Of a stretch of 64,000 bases of DNA, positions 24,350-34,603 are shown in pieces. Each line of letters begins with the position of its first letter. Position 1 is the first letter of the stretch. The notes below the pieces were generated by a model, which searched no databases, was not told the origin of the DNA, and was given only the letters and a program-made list of their open reading frames with translations. The position numbers and the translations under genes are program-made. This stretch comes from Spirosoma profusum (GTDB lineage Bacteria; Bacteroidota; Bacteroidia; Cytophagales; Spirosomataceae): contig NZ_JACWZY010000022.1 in the NCBI RefSeq assembly GCF_014699005.1, forward strand, positions 62,001 to 126,000. The letters are read 5' to 3'.

Positions 24350-25630
24350 TTAATTGACTGGTTCAGGGTTAATCTGGGGAATTTTCGACTTCCTCATACT
24401 GATCTGATAGGTTCGATACAACAGAAAAGCACAGAGTAGCATAACAACGGCCGCTACCTGAAACATAAAGCTCAGGTTAACATGGGCATCCCGTAACACG
24501 CCCCCAGCATATATACCCACACCGCCGATAACGCAACTAAACAGGTTCAGAATACCGTATCCGGTTGCCAGATATTTACGGTCGGCCACCATCGATAAAA
24601 TGGGCATCATATTGGCATCGATGAAAGGCCTGGTGAACGCATAGAGTAAAAAACCAGCAATGGTAATCCAGAGTACACTAGTCTGGCTGCCCAGGAATAT
24701 GCCGGGTGTTGCCAGCACTAATCCAATAGCGGGTACGATGATCCGGGCTTTAGGATTAAACTTCGTCCAGAAATCGGCAATGGCACCACCAGAAAGTACA
24801 CCAACTAACATGGCTGGGAAAAAATAGCCAGTGGAGTATACGCCCGCCTGCGTTTGTGTAAGGTTGAATTTTTCCTGGTAGAATGTCGGCAACCAGCCTG
24901 TAATAATCCAGCTAACAACACCCAAAAGCCCCCAGGCTGCAAGAGCCATTACATAAGCCGGTTCTTTAAACAGCTTTTTCACAGCATCTCCAAAACTTAT
25001 GCCATCGGCCTTGCCTTGGAGACTTACTTCCTCAGTTTTAGGCGCTTCTTTTAGCGAAAAGAAAAGCACGATTGCATACCCGATACCGATTGAGCCAAAT
25101 ACCGTAAATGCATAATTCCAGGAGTTATTTTCGGCCAGCCAGGCGCCAATAAATCCAAGGCTTTGCCCCACATAAACGCCTGCCATATGAATTCCGGTTG
25201 CCAGCGATTTGGTTGCGCCTTTGTGGTAATCGACGATCAATGCAACCGCTGCGGGAATATAACAGGCCTCGCTGATACCCATCAACGCTCTCGTTACCAA
25301 TAACTCTTCATACGTAGTAGCGCGCGAGGTTAACCACGTAACAACCGACCAGATAAATAAACTGCCAATAATAACCCGGCTTCGATTAAACTTGTCGGCC
25401 AGATAGCCAGCGAAAGGGCTTAACAAGCCGTAGATCCATAAAAAAGTAGAGGTCAGCAAACCAAACTGCGCATCCGTCATTGGGATTGTTTTCAGGATCG
25501 ACAGGCGCATGGTCGTAATCATCATCCGGTCGAGGTAATTCAAACCGCCTACGAGGCAAAGCATCAGAACGACCAGCCATGCGTAGGAAAATAATTTTGG
25601 TTTGAAGTCGCTTACCTCGTTACTACTCAT
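24350..25630 (-). CDS. MFS transporter of the anion:cation symporter (ACS) type
   Basis: 426 residues with 12 predicted helices. TM1 is followed by GGLNYLDRMMI, the family signature; GYLADKFNRSRVIIG matches the MFS loop 2-3 motif, and ISEACYIPAAVALIVDYH the ACS TM4 pattern. ACS members import organic anions such as hexuronates, galactonate, sialic acid and phthalate. It is the only inner-membrane importer in the island, so it probably brings the SusCD-imported product, likely acidic, into the cytoplasm. Confidence 0.85.
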   Translation of the reverse strand: MSSNEVSDFKPKLFSYAWLVVLMLCLVGGLNYLDRMMITTMRLSILKTIPMTDAQFGLLTSTFLWIYGLLSPFAGYLADKFNRSRVIIGSLFIWSVVTWLTSRATTYEELLVTRALMGISEACYIPAAVALIVDYHKGATKSLATGIHMAGVYVGQSLGFIGAWLAENNSWNYAFTVFGSIGIGYAIVLFFSLKEAPKTEEVSLQGKADGISFGDAVKKLFKEPAYVMALAAWGLLGVVSWIITGWLPTFYQEKFNLTQTQAGVYSTGYFFPAMLVGVLSGGAIADFWTKFNPKARIIVPAIGLVLATPGIFLGSQTSVLWITIAGFLLYAFTRPFIDANMMPILSMVADRKYLATGYGILNLFSCVIGGVGIYAGGVLRDAHVNLSFMFQVAAVVMLLCAFLLYRTYQISMRKSKIPQINPEPVN

Positions 25631-25777
25631 AATTGTTGCGAAATGATAATGGCTACTGAATCAGCCCAGTAATGCCAATTCTGAATGAAGCAAACTTAAC
25701 CTGAATACGTATCAACTGCCTGTATTTTTCGGTGGATAACTGATACTATTCTTCAGAAGGGCCAGCGAACAGGGTAT

Positions 25778-26440
25778 TCATTGTGAATCTTTCACCAGAC
25801 GTACCGCCAGACCGGTTGTCATCACAAAACTCGATTTTCGCACACGGGAATCTTTATAAGATAAACTCCGGCAGTAGACGTTATCGACAAGATATTTCGT
25901 GGTACTCCACCAATACCCAGCCGAACCAGCTTCGAAAAATGGCCCTCCATATAAATGAGATCCTTCATGACTGCGGTATCCGCCGGGAAGTGCGCCAAAC
26001 TGGCTTGTGTTAGTCCCATTTCCTCCATTTTTCCAACCTTCTTTTGCTTTCAGGCTTTTTCCGGCCTCATCAACCCCACCTAACTGCTCGATCAGTTTAT
26101 TCCATTCTTCATCCGATGGTACGTGCCACCCTTCGGGAGCTAATTTGCGTTTATCGACGACCGCCCAGAAATTGTACAGTTTGCCATATTGTTTTCCCTT
26201 CTTCGGATCATTTCCAACGTAACACCAGGCCGGTTTACCGTCAATGCAGGCTTTTTCCCAGGCGTCATACGTATTGGCTTCAAATACGGGCTCGCCATTC
26301 CGAAACTGACTAATATTCAGATTCTCAGTGGTCCATTCCTGCGTCCCAATCAGCGCCGATTTAAGGGGAACAGTTGGCACTGGACTTCGCATCGACATCA
26401 ATAAGAATATAGCAATCCACCAACTACGTATTGAATTCAT
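25778..26440 (-). CDS. FISUMP-domain exported protein
   Basis: 220 residues with a signal peptide and one Fibrobacter succinogenes major paralogous (FISUMP) domain. Landmarks are WTTENLNISQF near the start, GKLYNFWAV, LAPEGWHVPSDEEW, then ALPGGYRS and YWWSTTKY, ending in a VRLVKD strand. The domain is frequent on Bacteroidota surface or periplasmic proteins, and its molecular function is not established; a carbohydrate-binding or C-type-lectin-like role is often guessed. It lies 8 bp downstream of the beta-propeller gene, in the susC operon. Confidence 0.8.
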   Translation of the reverse strand: MNSIRSWWIAIFLLMSMRSPVPTVPLKSALIGTQEWTTENLNISQFRNGEPVFEANTYDAWEKACIDGKPAWCYVGNDPKKGKQYGKLYNFWAVVDKRKLAPEGWHVPSDEEWNKLIEQLGGVDEAGKSLKAKEGWKNGGNGTNTSQFGALPGGYRSHEGSHLYGGPFFEAGSAGYWWSTTKYLVDNVYCRSLSYKDSRVRKSSFVMTTGLAVRLVKDSQ

Positions 26441-26448
26441 AATCAGCG

Positions 26449-27909
26449 TTATTTAAAGCGAATGGAATATAAGTCCGCATCTTTGAGGTAAATACGCAGA
26501 CGAACAGGTTTGGAAATCAGTTTCGACAGATCCGAATTCCCATCCCACGATACCGTTCTGGCGATTTCGTTGCCAACCAATTCCTGCGAATCGAGCAATG
26601 AATAACCCGGAATATCCTTTCCATTTTCATCCTGAATGGCGATACGTATCTCCCCGGCTACCGAGGTTGAATAATTGATTTCGAATTCTTTACCTGTAAA
26701 GGTGAACGCTTTCGTTGTGAACGCTCCGCCTTTATATGGCCCCTTGACGGAACTAAATCCATCGACACGTAGCGAATAGCGTTCTAAATGCCCCGTTGGT
26801 TGCGCGTAATCCTGATTCACGTAGAGCGACATCTGGTCTTTTCCGGTGGGTACTACGTTCAGCGAAGGGTAATTGGTACGTGCCGACCAATGGTTCAATC
26901 CAATGGCGGGACGAATAAACGCTTCCATAAACGTACGGTCATATACGTTCCCGCCCCGCGAACTCATTAAAAACGGTTCCGATAACCCTTTATGCTGGCT
27001 GGGGTCTACTTTCAATTCCTGCAATTGTTCCTCAGTCATTATCTGGCGGTGGGGAACAAAACGCGAACCGATGGCGATGTAAATGTGCGGAGCCCTGAAA
27101 TAAGGACTGGTTTGCTGGGTATATAGATGCTCATGGGGCGTATTCCCATATGACATTTCGACAGCTTTTGTCCAGTGAATAAAATCCGCTGACGTAGCAC
27201 GACTTACCGACCGATACCCCCGCTCGCCGGTACCCGTCCAGGAGCGAAAATAGCAGACGTACTGCTTCTCAAGTTCCGACCAGAATGGTACGTTCTGCGA
27301 GTCGAGCAAACCCTCCGTAATGGCTGGTTTTTCCTGCATTTTTTTCCAGTGAATCCCATCGGCAGATATAAACGGGACTAATCCACTCTTATTCGTACCG
27401 CCGAAAGCCTTGTATTTCTGATCGGGTTTTGCGGCCGGATTTTTATCGATAAACGGGCAAAAATTGTGGGTGAAGGGTGCTTCGTCTACCACTACGTTGT
27501 TGTCTTTCGAGCCATTGACATCAATAATCCCCAACGCCGGTTTTTCCCACGTTATACCATCTTTCGACTGCGCGTAACACGTATTCTCACTAAATTTGCC
27601 GTCACTACGTTTATAACCGCCCCGATAATAAGCCCGAAGAAGGCCATCATCAGCCAGCAACGTGATGTAAGCTGGGGTTGTACTTTCCCAGGGCTTGTCA
27701 AAAAAGAAAACCGGGCCTTCATCGCGGGGATGATGCAGCACCAACGTAACATCTTCCATTTTGTCAATCAGGTAATGATCGACAAAAATTTCCCGTCTGG
27801 TTCCCAACTCGATACGTTCTCCGGCAAGGGGTATTTGTATCCATGCGAGGCTGCATACCGTAGCAGCTACAATCATCCATCCGAGACCAGTGAGTTTTCG
27901 TTTATGCAT
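26449..27909 (-). CDS. Exported beta-propeller protein, glycoside-hydrolase-like
   Basis: 486 residues with an N-terminal hydrophobic signal (WMIVAATVCSLAWIQIPLAG). It starts IELGTRREIFVDHYLID and runs through repeated blades (YAQSKDGITWEKP, ISADGIHWKKM, TSADFIHWTKA), the SxDGxxW-like turns found in five-bladed GH32/GH43-type and sialidase-type propellers. A C-terminal beta-sandwich of about 110 residues (FTGKEFEINYS to the end) may bind substrate. Catalytic acids cannot be assigned safely. Together with the sialidase-like exoenzyme at 34604, it is a candidate for breaking down the SusCD substrate. Confidence 0.6.
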   Translation of the reverse strand: MHKRKLTGLGWMIVAATVCSLAWIQIPLAGERIELGTRREIFVDHYLIDKMEDVTLVLHHPRDEGPVFFFDKPWESTTPAYITLLADDGLLRAYYRGGYKRSDGKFSENTCYAQSKDGITWEKPALGIIDVNGSKDNNVVVDEAPFTHNFCPFIDKNPAAKPDQKYKAFGGTNKSGLVPFISADGIHWKKMQEKPAITEGLLDSQNVPFWSELEKQYVCYFRSWTGTGERGYRSVSRATSADFIHWTKAVEMSYGNTPHEHLYTQQTSPYFRAPHIYIAIGSRFVPHRQIMTEEQLQELKVDPSQHKGLSEPFLMSSRGGNVYDRTFMEAFIRPAIGLNHWSARTNYPSLNVVPTGKDQMSLYVNQDYAQPTGHLERYSLRVDGFSSVKGPYKGGAFTTKAFTFTGKEFEINYSTSVAGEIRIAIQDENGKDIPGYSLLDSQELVGNEIARTVSWDGNSDLSKLISKPVRLRIYLKDADLYSIRFK

Positions 27910-27968
27910 CGGGATTAACAGGCTATTTGACTACGTTGCTCATTCACTGACAATATGTTACGTTATTT

Positions 27969-28059
27969 TCTTTGACATGCTGACGAAGGAAGTATCTTAA
28001 AGCATCCAAATGAATTAGTAGGGAAACGTTAAGATGCTTCGTTCCACAGCATGACAAAA
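27969..28059. repeat. REP-like palindrome, family A copy 5
   Basis: Imperfect arms of about 30 nt (TTTGACATGCTGACGAAGG and its counterpart near 28030-28058) with GTCATGCTG instead of GTCATCCTG. It lies between the HisD-like gene and the propeller gene inside the susC operon. Confidence 0.75.
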
Positions 28060-28064
28060 TCGCT

Positions 28065-29360
28065 TCAGTGACCAACAGGTTCTGCTACGTCTCCATAGCG
28101 CCGTACACGTAGTGCAGCCTGTTCTTTGTGCCCCATAAATCCTTCAATTTCACAAAGGCGCATTCCATACTCGCCGATGGTGACACTGGCTTCCGGCGTG
28201 CATCGCTGATACGTGCAATTCTTCAAAAATTTACCGACCCACAATCCACCGGTGTACCTGGCGGCCTTATTGGTCGGCAGTGTATGGTTCGTACCGATTA
28301 CTTTATCGCCGTACGCTACGTTGGTTTCCGGCCCCAGGAAAAGAGCGCCGTAGTTGGTCATGTTTTCCAGAAAATAATCTGGATTTCTGGTCAGCACCTC
28401 TACGTGTTCGTAGGCCAATTTATCGGCTTCAACTACGGCTTCCTGCTCATCCGCAACCAGAATTATCGAGCCATTATCCCGCCACGCTACGCTCGCAATA
28501 TCGGCCGTTGGTAACACCTGAAGTTGCCGTTCTATTTCCACCAACGTTTCGTGAGCCAGCTTCTCGGACGTAGTAATTAGTGCGCCCGGAGAAGTTGGCC
28601 CATGTTCGGCCTGGCCGAGTAAATCGCAAGCAACCATTTCCGCATCAGCGGTTTCATCGGCGATGACCAGAATTTCGGTTGGTCCGGCAAATAAGTCGAT
28701 GCCGACTTTACCGTACAACTGACGTTTTGCCTCTGCTACGTAGGCATTGCCCGGCCCAACGATGATATCGACAGGCTCGATGGTTTCGGTACCTACGGCC
28801 ATTGCGACCATAGCCTGCATACCGCCTAACAAATAGATTTCGTCAGCACCGGCCAGGTGCATGGCCGCAATCGTAGCGTTGGGAATTTTCCCTTTGATGG
28901 GTGGTGTACAGCCAATTACCCGCTTCACACCGGCCACTTTGGCCGTCAGAATACTCATGTGGGCCGATGCGACCATTGGGTAGCGGCCACCGGGAATGTA
29001 GCAACCCGCGCTGTTGACCGGGATATTTTTATGGCCCAGAATGACACCTGGAATCGTTTCTACTTCTATATCCCGAATGGAATCCCGTTGCTGCTGGGCA
29101 AAAAAACGAATCTGCTTCTGGGCAAACGTTATGTCATCAATAACCTGCTGCGGAACCGTTTGGATGATTTCGTCAATTTGTTCTTTACTCAACCGGAACG
29201 ACTCCGGACTCCAGTTGTCAAATGTTTCCGAATACTTCCGTACAGCCGCGTCGCCATTGGTTTCGATGTCTTTAATAACATCACTGACAATGATTTTTAC
29301 TTTATTGTCGGCTTCCTGAAGTTCGGTTTCGCTTTTACCCTGTTTAATGATTGTGGCCAT
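28065..29360 (-). CDS. HisD-like alcohol dehydrogenase, probably not histidinol
   Basis: 431 residues, histidinol dehydrogenase family. The zinc ligands correspond to Q250 and H253 (LLGQAEHGP), D352 ([14 protein letters not shown]) and H411 (EGFMGHKEQ), so it should be an active four-electron, NAD-dependent oxidase of a primary alcohol to an acid. The segment [21 protein letters not shown] differs from biosynthetic HisD and resembles catabolic paralogues such as sulfopropanediol 3-dehydrogenase. No other his gene is near. In this operon it likely oxidises a polyol-like intermediate. Exact substrate unknown. Confidence 0.78.
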   Translation of the reverse strand: MATIIKQGKSETELQEADNKVKIIVSDVIKDIETNGDAAVRKYSETFDNWSPESFRLSKEQIDEIIQTVPQQVIDDITFAQKQIRFFAQQQRDSIRDIEVETIPGVILGHKNIPVNSAGCYIPGGRYPMVASAHMSILTAKVAGVKRVIGCTPPIKGKIPNATIAAMHLAGADEIYLLGGMQAMVAMAVGTETIEPVDIIVGPGNAYVAEAKRQLYGKVGIDLFAGPTEILVIADETADAEMVACDLLGQAEHGPTSPGALITTSEKLAHETLVEIERQLQVLPTADIASVAWRDNGSIILVADEQEAVVEADKLAYEHVEVLTRNPDYFLENMTNYGALFLGPETNVAYGDKVIGTNHTLPTNKAARYTGGLWVGKFLKNCTYQRCTPEASVTIGEYGMRLCEIEGFMGHKEQAALRVRRYGDVAEPVGH

Positions 29361-29387
29361 GAATTGTCGGCTGTGATTTTGTAAGAG

Positions 29388-30875
29388 TTAATATCCTGGG
29401 TTTTGCTTCACTTTTGGTTCAAGGCTCAGGATTGTATTCTGAATGGGAAAAAGCAAGGCGCTTTCCGTTTTACCTTTCAATAGCGGGACTTTTTCCAACG
29501 CTTTTCCAAAACGAACCAGATCCCACCAGCGCTTGCCTTCCTGAAGCAATTCAAATAAACGCTCCTGCAAAATGGCTTCGTCGTTACTCGCCTGCGTTCC
29601 ATTTACGAACGTATGAGCTGCATACGTAGCGCCATAAGCCCGTTTTCTGATTTTATTGATTTCTACCGACGGATCGCGACCAAGGCCGTTCAGGATTTCG
29701 GCTTTCATCAATACGATATCTCCATAGCGGTAAAGGATGTAATCATCATACATGGTTCTGACACCACCGTTGATGACGCCGGGCCATTTCTGATCCAGTA
29801 CGTAGAGTAAACTAGTTACGCCATCCTTCGTCTGAGTGACCTCGATCAACGTAGCAGCCTTACGCAAATCGTCTTTACTGAACTGATCGGCGACAGCTTT
29901 AGAAATCTGCCAGTAAGCATCTTTCCCGCCCAACGGGAGTAGCTTGTTGATCACGGCCTGATCCGTAAATGGAGCTTTTGGGGCTGTTAGTTCAGGAACT
30001 CCGCCATAAACCGACCTGGCCGACGATTCACCCACCTGAAACCGGACTGCCATAATGATTTCGTTATTTCCTTTGTTATTGAAATCGAAAATCTTCGTGT
30101 AGTCGGCCAATAGTTCGAGTCCACTCGTGGCTTCCAGCTCAGTGATAGCTGCTAAAGCTGTCGTAAAATCGGCGGACCCTCCATTTAACCGCTTCGCTGT
30201 CCACAAGAACACGTCGGATTTCAAGGCGTTTACCGCTGGTTTTGACCATAAGGTACGGCCCGCTGGGAACGTAGCAACCGGGAAAAGTGAAAGTGCCTTT
30301 TCAATATCCTGTTTGATAAACTTAAACACGTCGGCCTGCGGTGAGCGTTCGCGATAAATTATAGCAGGGTCGACCGTTTCGGTAGGTTGATCGATCAGAA
30401 TCAGATCGCCCCACGTTTTTGTCATCGTGAAATAGATGAAAGCCCGCATGGCATAGGCCTGCGCCAGTATCGAATTCTTTTCGGCCTCCGTCGGGAACGT
30501 AATGGTTGGTACGTTCTTGATAATCAGGTTCGCATCCTGAACAACTGAGTACATGGTTGTCCAGTCAGGACCCGCGTTGACGGTGCTCAGGTTGTTGGTG
30601 AAGACGTAAAAGTTAATCGACGGATCGAAGCCAAAATTCTGAACGTAAATTTCACTACGTCCCTCTCCCCAGACAAATAAATTGGTGGCGGCCTGGGATC
30701 GCATTCGGACATACATCCCATTTAACGCGCCCTGGGCGTCTTCTTTCGATTGCCAGAACGACGCATTGGAAATCTGGCTGATGGGTTTCAACGTCAAGTC
30801 GTCCGTACAACTCGACACGATCATTACAGTTACGAATGCGTAGACCAGTTTTATAGCTAATGATTTCATAGTCAA
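29388..30875 (-). CDS. SusD/RagB-family outer-membrane lipoprotein
   Basis: 495 residues with a lipoprotein signal ending VSSC at about residue 23. Typical SusD features: TLKPISQISNASFWQSKEDAQGALNGMY near the start, DANLIIKNVP, YAMRAFIYFTMTKTWGDLI and, near the end, NKIRKRAYGA and FELLQEGKRWWDLVRFGK. It should form the lid on the SusC channel at 30900 and capture the substrate at the cell surface. It lies 24 nt downstream of susC and 27 nt upstream of the HisD-like gene, so the pair is transcribed with the catabolic enzymes. Confidence 0.93.
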   Translation of the reverse strand: MTMKSLAIKLVYAFVTVMIVSSCTDDLTLKPISQISNASFWQSKEDAQGALNGMYVRMRSQAATNLFVWGEGRSEIYVQNFGFDPSINFYVFTNNLSTVNAGPDWTTMYSVVQDANLIIKNVPTITFPTEAEKNSILAQAYAMRAFIYFTMTKTWGDLILIDQPTETVDPAIIYRERSPQADVFKFIKQDIEKALSLFPVATFPAGRTLWSKPAVNALKSDVFLWTAKRLNGGSADFTTALAAITELEATSGLELLADYTKIFDFNNKGNNEIIMAVRFQVGESSARSVYGGVPELTAPKAPFTDQAVINKLLPLGGKDAYWQISKAVADQFSKDDLRKAATLIEVTQTKDGVTSLLYVLDQKWPGVINGGVRTMYDDYILYRYGDIVLMKAEILNGLGRDPSVEINKIRKRAYGATYAAHTFVNGTQASNDEAILQERLFELLQEGKRWWDLVRFGKALEKVPLLKGKTESALLFPIQNTILSLEPKVKQNPGY

Positions 30876-30899
30876 TTCGATAATGAGTTGGAAGGCGAC

Positions 30900-33800
30900 T
30901 TAAAAATTGGGTGAAATCTGAACACCGAATACAATGTTTCTCGGAACCGGGTAGCGACCATTATCCGTACCGCCCTCTTCAGGATTCAAGCCGGTAAACT
31001 TGGTGAAATACAGCAGATTGCTAGCGGCCAGATGAAGCCGAACGTTGCTGAGTTTAATGCGTTGCGTCATCGTCGTCGGGAAGTTGTACGATAGCGCTAT
31101 TTCTCTGAGACACAGGAAATCACCGGGTTCATAGTAGTTCGAATTGCCCCGCCAGAGATTCTGCTTCTGGTTCTGATCGGCCCAGTAGTAACGGGGAATA
31201 TCCGTTACGTCGCCCTGCTTCTGCCATGACCGGGTAACGGCTTTCGAGATCGCATTCTGACCAGAGAAGTTTCCTAAAACGCGGGCCTTGGTTTCGTTGT
31301 AAATCATGTGGCCCAAGGTGTAATCGAAACGAACGGTCAGGCCGAAATTGGCAAAGCTAAACCGGTTCGTTACGCCACCTGTCCAGGTTGGGAACTGATT
31401 TCCCATATAAATCCGGTCGCGATCATCAATGATTTTGTTATTGTCGATGTCACGCCAGTTCACATCGCCACCGCTTTTGGTTTTATCGGTTCCCACCACA
31501 AGCATATCGGTTGGACCTGCCTTAGCCGCTTCGTCGGTAGCGTAGATGCCCAGTTGTTGGTAGGCAAACATATCGCCGATACGTCCTCCCTCCTGCAATC
31601 CACCTTTGAAATCGTAGTCACCCAGCGCTTCGTCCCAGATGTTGATACCTCCAATTCGGTTGTTCTTGATGCCGTTGCTGGGTAGTTTGATGATTCTGGT
31701 TTTAACATAAGCGGCATTCAACGAAGCGTTCCACTGGAGTTTCGATTGGGGCGATAAAATCTGCGCATTGAGGTCGACTTCAAATCCTTTGTTTTCCAGG
31801 CTTCCCAGATTGGTCAGAATGCTGGTAAAACCCGTCGAACGTGGCAGGGCCAGATTGGTCAACAGATTGTCGGTCACGCGTCGATAGACATCCACAATCA
31901 GCGACAAACGATTGTTAAAAATACCCGCATCGAAACCGACGTTGAAGGTTTTCGAGCGCTCCCATTGCAGGGCAGGGTTCGCTAATGTCGAATTGTAAAT
32001 GGCGGCATTTCCCATATACCGATCACCGACCGCGTAAGCTCCCTGTGCCTGATAATTGCCAAGGCCGCTGATATTCCCGTTGACACCATAGCTGGCCCGG
32101 AGCTTCAGCGTCAGCAAATTAGCTGGTATACCATCCCAGAATTTTTCCCGGTGCAAATTCCAGCCCATCGATACGCCGGGAAAAAATCCCCACTTATATT
32201 CCGCCCCAAGGTTCGACGCGCCATCGTAGCGGCCGTTAATGGTCAGGAGATACTTTTGATCAAAATTGTAGTTTAGTCGACCGAAGTAACCGTACAGCAG
32301 CAGAACCGATTCATTACTGGATACGGCCCAGGGCGTTGCCGACGCATTCAGCGTTGGGATAAGATCGGTAGCCGCGTTACGTCCCACTGCCGATAAGCTA
32401 TCCGTCATCGATTTGAAATAAGAAAATCCGGCAGTGGCTTCAAAATTATGAATGTTACGTACTGATTTCAGGTACGTTAAAACGGCATCTGCCTGATTCT
32501 GTACTACGTTCTGCCGCGATATGATAGCTTCACGATCTGTGTTGAGAATGAGCGGGCCGTTCAGATACGATTTAAGAAAACTCCGGTTGGAAAACGTGTT
32601 ACTGACCCGCGATATCTGCGGCCGAAACGAAAGTCCGGGGATAATGTCCCAGTTAGCTCCGGCGACCATGATGTAATTATCCCGTCTCCGTTTAGCATCG
32701 TAGCGGCTGATGTAATAAGCCGGATTCCCATTGGTAAACAGACGACCGGGCGCTAGTGAACCGTCCTCAAACTGGTATTTCGACGTTTGGGCCGTATTAA
32801 TGTTGTTTTTGAAAACAATCCCCACGTTAGGCACCTGACTATCTTCTACGTTGGCATAGTTCAATCGGGCGAAAAACTTCAGCGTTTTTGTTGCCTGAAC
32901 ATCGCCATTCAAGTTGAACGACAGCCGGTTATAATCGGTATTGATCGCAATACCCTGGTTCTTCAAATAGCCCAGACCCATGCTGTATTTGACCTTTTCG
33001 GAACCGCCTGAAATAGACAGATTATGATCGTGGCTGTACGCTCTTCTGAAAATGGTTTTCTGGAAATCGGTTCCTTTGAAAATCAGCGTTTTCGTCGGGT
33101 CGAGCGGATCGGCAATGGTCTCCCATTTAGCACCCCACTGGTCGGCGGGACGACTTAATAGGTTCTGATTTTCCGGCGTCAGGTACATGGTCGTGAACGC
33201 CGTATTATTGGTCAGGTCGTTCGCCGTTCCACCCGCATTTGACTGCGTGAGCGATGACAACACGCTGGGTGTGCGCGCACCACTGGCCGCCAAACCGAGA
33301 CGCATGAAATACACGAAGTCCTTGGCATCAGCCAGTTCATATAATTTACCAACGTCCGACGAACTAAGGTTATAACTGTAATTAATCTGCATGACGCCTG
33401 CTTTCCCGGACTTCGTCTCGACAATAATTACCCCGTTTGACGCTCTGGCGCCATAAATCGACGTAGAGGCCGCATCTTTCAAGACCTGAATCGACTCAAT
33501 ATCATTCGGGTTGATATTGTTCATGTCGCTTCGAATAACACCGTCGATAACGTAGAGCGGGCTGGCTCCATCGGGGTTATTGATGGACGTACCACCTCTC
33601 AGAATGACACGTGGCGGATCTCCCGGCTGGCCAGACGTACTTTGCACGCGCAAACCCGGAATATTACCCTGCAAGGCCGAAGCTGGGTTCGCGTAGGTTA
33701 AGTTCTGGAAAACCTTGTTGTTCAGCTTAGCAATCGACGTAGAGACCGTCTCTCTGGATTGTGAACCATAGCCAACAACGAGCACTTCTTTTAAGGAAGC

Positions 33801-34127
33801 TACATCTGCTTCGAGCGCTACGTTAATCTGCGTGTTATTACCGACAACAATCTCCTTGCTTTTGTAGCCGATAAACGAAAAAATAAGGCTTGTACTTCCG
33901 TCCGGGACTGTAATCGTAAACATTCCTCTGGAATCTGTCGTGGTTCCGGTAATGGTTCCTTTCACCTGAATGTTAACGCCCGGCAACAGATCATTTTTGT
34001 CGTCGGTTACCTTTCCAGATACTTTTACACTTGCCTGACCCAGCGCAAACTGCGCAAAAAAGCACAGTAGCGTTAGCATGACGGTAGCCTTCCCTAAAGT
34101 AAGTTTAAATAAAATTTTATTTTGCAT
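30900..34127 (-). CDS. SusC/RagA-family TonB-linked outer-membrane transporter
   Basis: About 1075 residues from the ATG at 34127 (MQNKILFKLTLGKATVML, a signal peptide). The more distal in-frame start at 34232 would place the likely promoter inside the gene and is rejected. Order: signal peptide, carboxypeptidase-D-like domain (VSGKVTDDKNDLLPGVNIQVKG), TonB box region near LKEVLVVGYG, plug (ASALQGNIPGLRV, SIYGARASNGVIIVETKSGK), then the 22-strand barrel. No STN domain is present, so it is not a direct anti-sigma signaller. It heads the long minus-strand operon. Confidence 0.92.
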   Translation of the reverse strand: MQNKILFKLTLGKATVMLTLLCFFAQFALGQASVKVSGKVTDDKNDLLPGVNIQVKGTITGTTTDSRGMFTITVPDGSTSLIFSFIGYKSKEIVVGNNTQINVALEADVASLKEVLVVGYGSQSRETVSTSIAKLNNKVFQNLTYANPASALQGNIPGLRVQSTSGQPGDPPRVILRGGTSINNPDGASPLYVIDGVIRSDMNNINPNDIESIQVLKDAASTSIYGARASNGVIIVETKSGKAGVMQINYSYNLSSSDVGKLYELADAKDFVYFMRLGLAASGARTPSVLSSLTQSNAGGTANDLTNNTAFTTMYLTPENQNLLSRPADQWGAKWETIADPLDPTKTLIFKGTDFQKTIFRRAYSHDHNLSISGGSEKVKYSMGLGYLKNQGIAINTDYNRLSFNLNGDVQATKTLKFFARLNYANVEDSQVPNVGIVFKNNINTAQTSKYQFEDGSLAPGRLFTNGNPAYYISRYDAKRRRDNYIMVAGANWDIIPGLSFRPQISRVSNTFSNRSFLKSYLNGPLILNTDREAIISRQNVVQNQADAVLTYLKSVRNIHNFEATAGFSYFKSMTDSLSAVGRNAATDLIPTLNASATPWAVSSNESVLLLYGYFGRLNYNFDQKYLLTINGRYDGASNLGAEYKWGFFPGVSMGWNLHREKFWDGIPANLLTLKLRASYGVNGNISGLGNYQAQGAYAVGDRYMGNAAIYNSTLANPALQWERSKTFNVGFDAGIFNNRLSLIVDVYRRVTDNLLTNLALPRSTGFTSILTNLGSLENKGFEVDLNAQILSPQSKLQWNASLNAAYVKTRIIKLPSNGIKNNRIGGINIWDEALGDYDFKGGLQEGGRIGDMFAYQQLGIYATDEAAKAGPTDMLVVGTDKTKSGGDVNWRDIDNNKIIDDRDRIYMGNQFPTWTGGVTNRFSFANFGLTVRFDYTLGHMIYNETKARVLGNFSGQNAISKAVTRSWQKQGDVTDIPRYYWADQNQKQNLWRGNSNYYEPGDFLCLREIALSYNFPTTMTQRIKLSNVRLHLAASNLLYFTKFTGLNPEEGGTDNGRYPVPRNIVFGVQISPNF

Positions 34128-34162
34128 AACAATAGGCGTACAAGGTTTTGCGATATGAATGT

Positions 34163-34230
34163 TAAGCAAAACTAATGAGTACAAAATCCCTGTTCTGCTA
34201 CTTTTGTGTGCTTTTATAGTACTATTCTTC
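34163..34230 (-). promoter_or_regulatory. susC promoter with AraC-type direct-repeat operator (site P1)
   Basis: Reading on the minus strand: AATAGT (34226-34221), 18 nt, AGTAGCAGA (34202-34194), 19 nt, TAGTTTTG (34174-34167), a TAnnTTTG -7 box 40 nt before the susC ATG. ATAAAAGCA lies between the half-sites. The same order and spacing occur at 34436-34495, 44270-44330 and 48061-48120. The half-sites AAWAGTAnCA are offset 21 bp. Confidence 0.7.
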
Positions 34231-34435
34231 ATAAGTAATCTGTGAGCACCCGAACAACGGAGGAAGGCTAATTTTTACCTGATTTACAGCGTTTGTGAAG
34301 CTTGGATTGAGCGCAATCGGGTAGCTTTTTTAGCAGAAAACAACGATAAACGCCTTTAAAATCATCAACCCGTTTCCCGATAACGTATTGATTCTGTCAG
34401 TTCAGTTAATATGATCTATCTGCTATTCTTTGAAA

Positions 34436-34495
34436 AATAGTGTCATAAAAGCAGTCAATAGTAGCAGACTTAAACTGACGGGAACTTTAGTTTTG
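34436..34495 (+). promoter_or_regulatory. Sialidase-unit promoter with AraC-type operator (site P2)
   Basis: AATAGT 34436-34441, 18 nt, AGTAGCAGA 34460-34468, 19 nt, TAGTTTTG 34488-34495. ATAAAAGCA at 34445-34453 is identical to P1, as is GTAGCAGA. The two AATAGT copies (34436 and 34457) are 21 bp apart. A leader of about 100 nt follows before the ATG at 34604. Confidence 0.7.
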
Positions 34496-34603
34496 CTTTA
34501 AGTCAAGATTCTATCATTACGTTCTTGTTATTCTGAACGAACGCTGCTTATCAATAACAGGAAGCCATTCTTTAACTACAATCCTTAGCCCGAATCGCTA
34601 CTC

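Larger units (their letters stand above)
34128..34603. other. Divergent control region between susC and the sialidase-like gene
   Basis: 476 bases without a gene. Each side carries one copy of the same promoter-operator block (P1 and P2) facing outwards, about 200 bp apart. The middle (34231-34430) shows no further structure that I recognise. Confidence 0.75.

Noticed and set aside
28065-29360. hisD of histidine biosynthesis
   Set aside because: No other his gene is near, the substrate-site segment differs, and the gene lies inside a SusCD operon.
34128-34232. Start of susC at 34232
   Set aside because: It would place the P1 promoter box and an operator half-site within the coding region and precede the signal peptide with 35 atypical residues; the ATG at 34127 gives a clean signal peptide.
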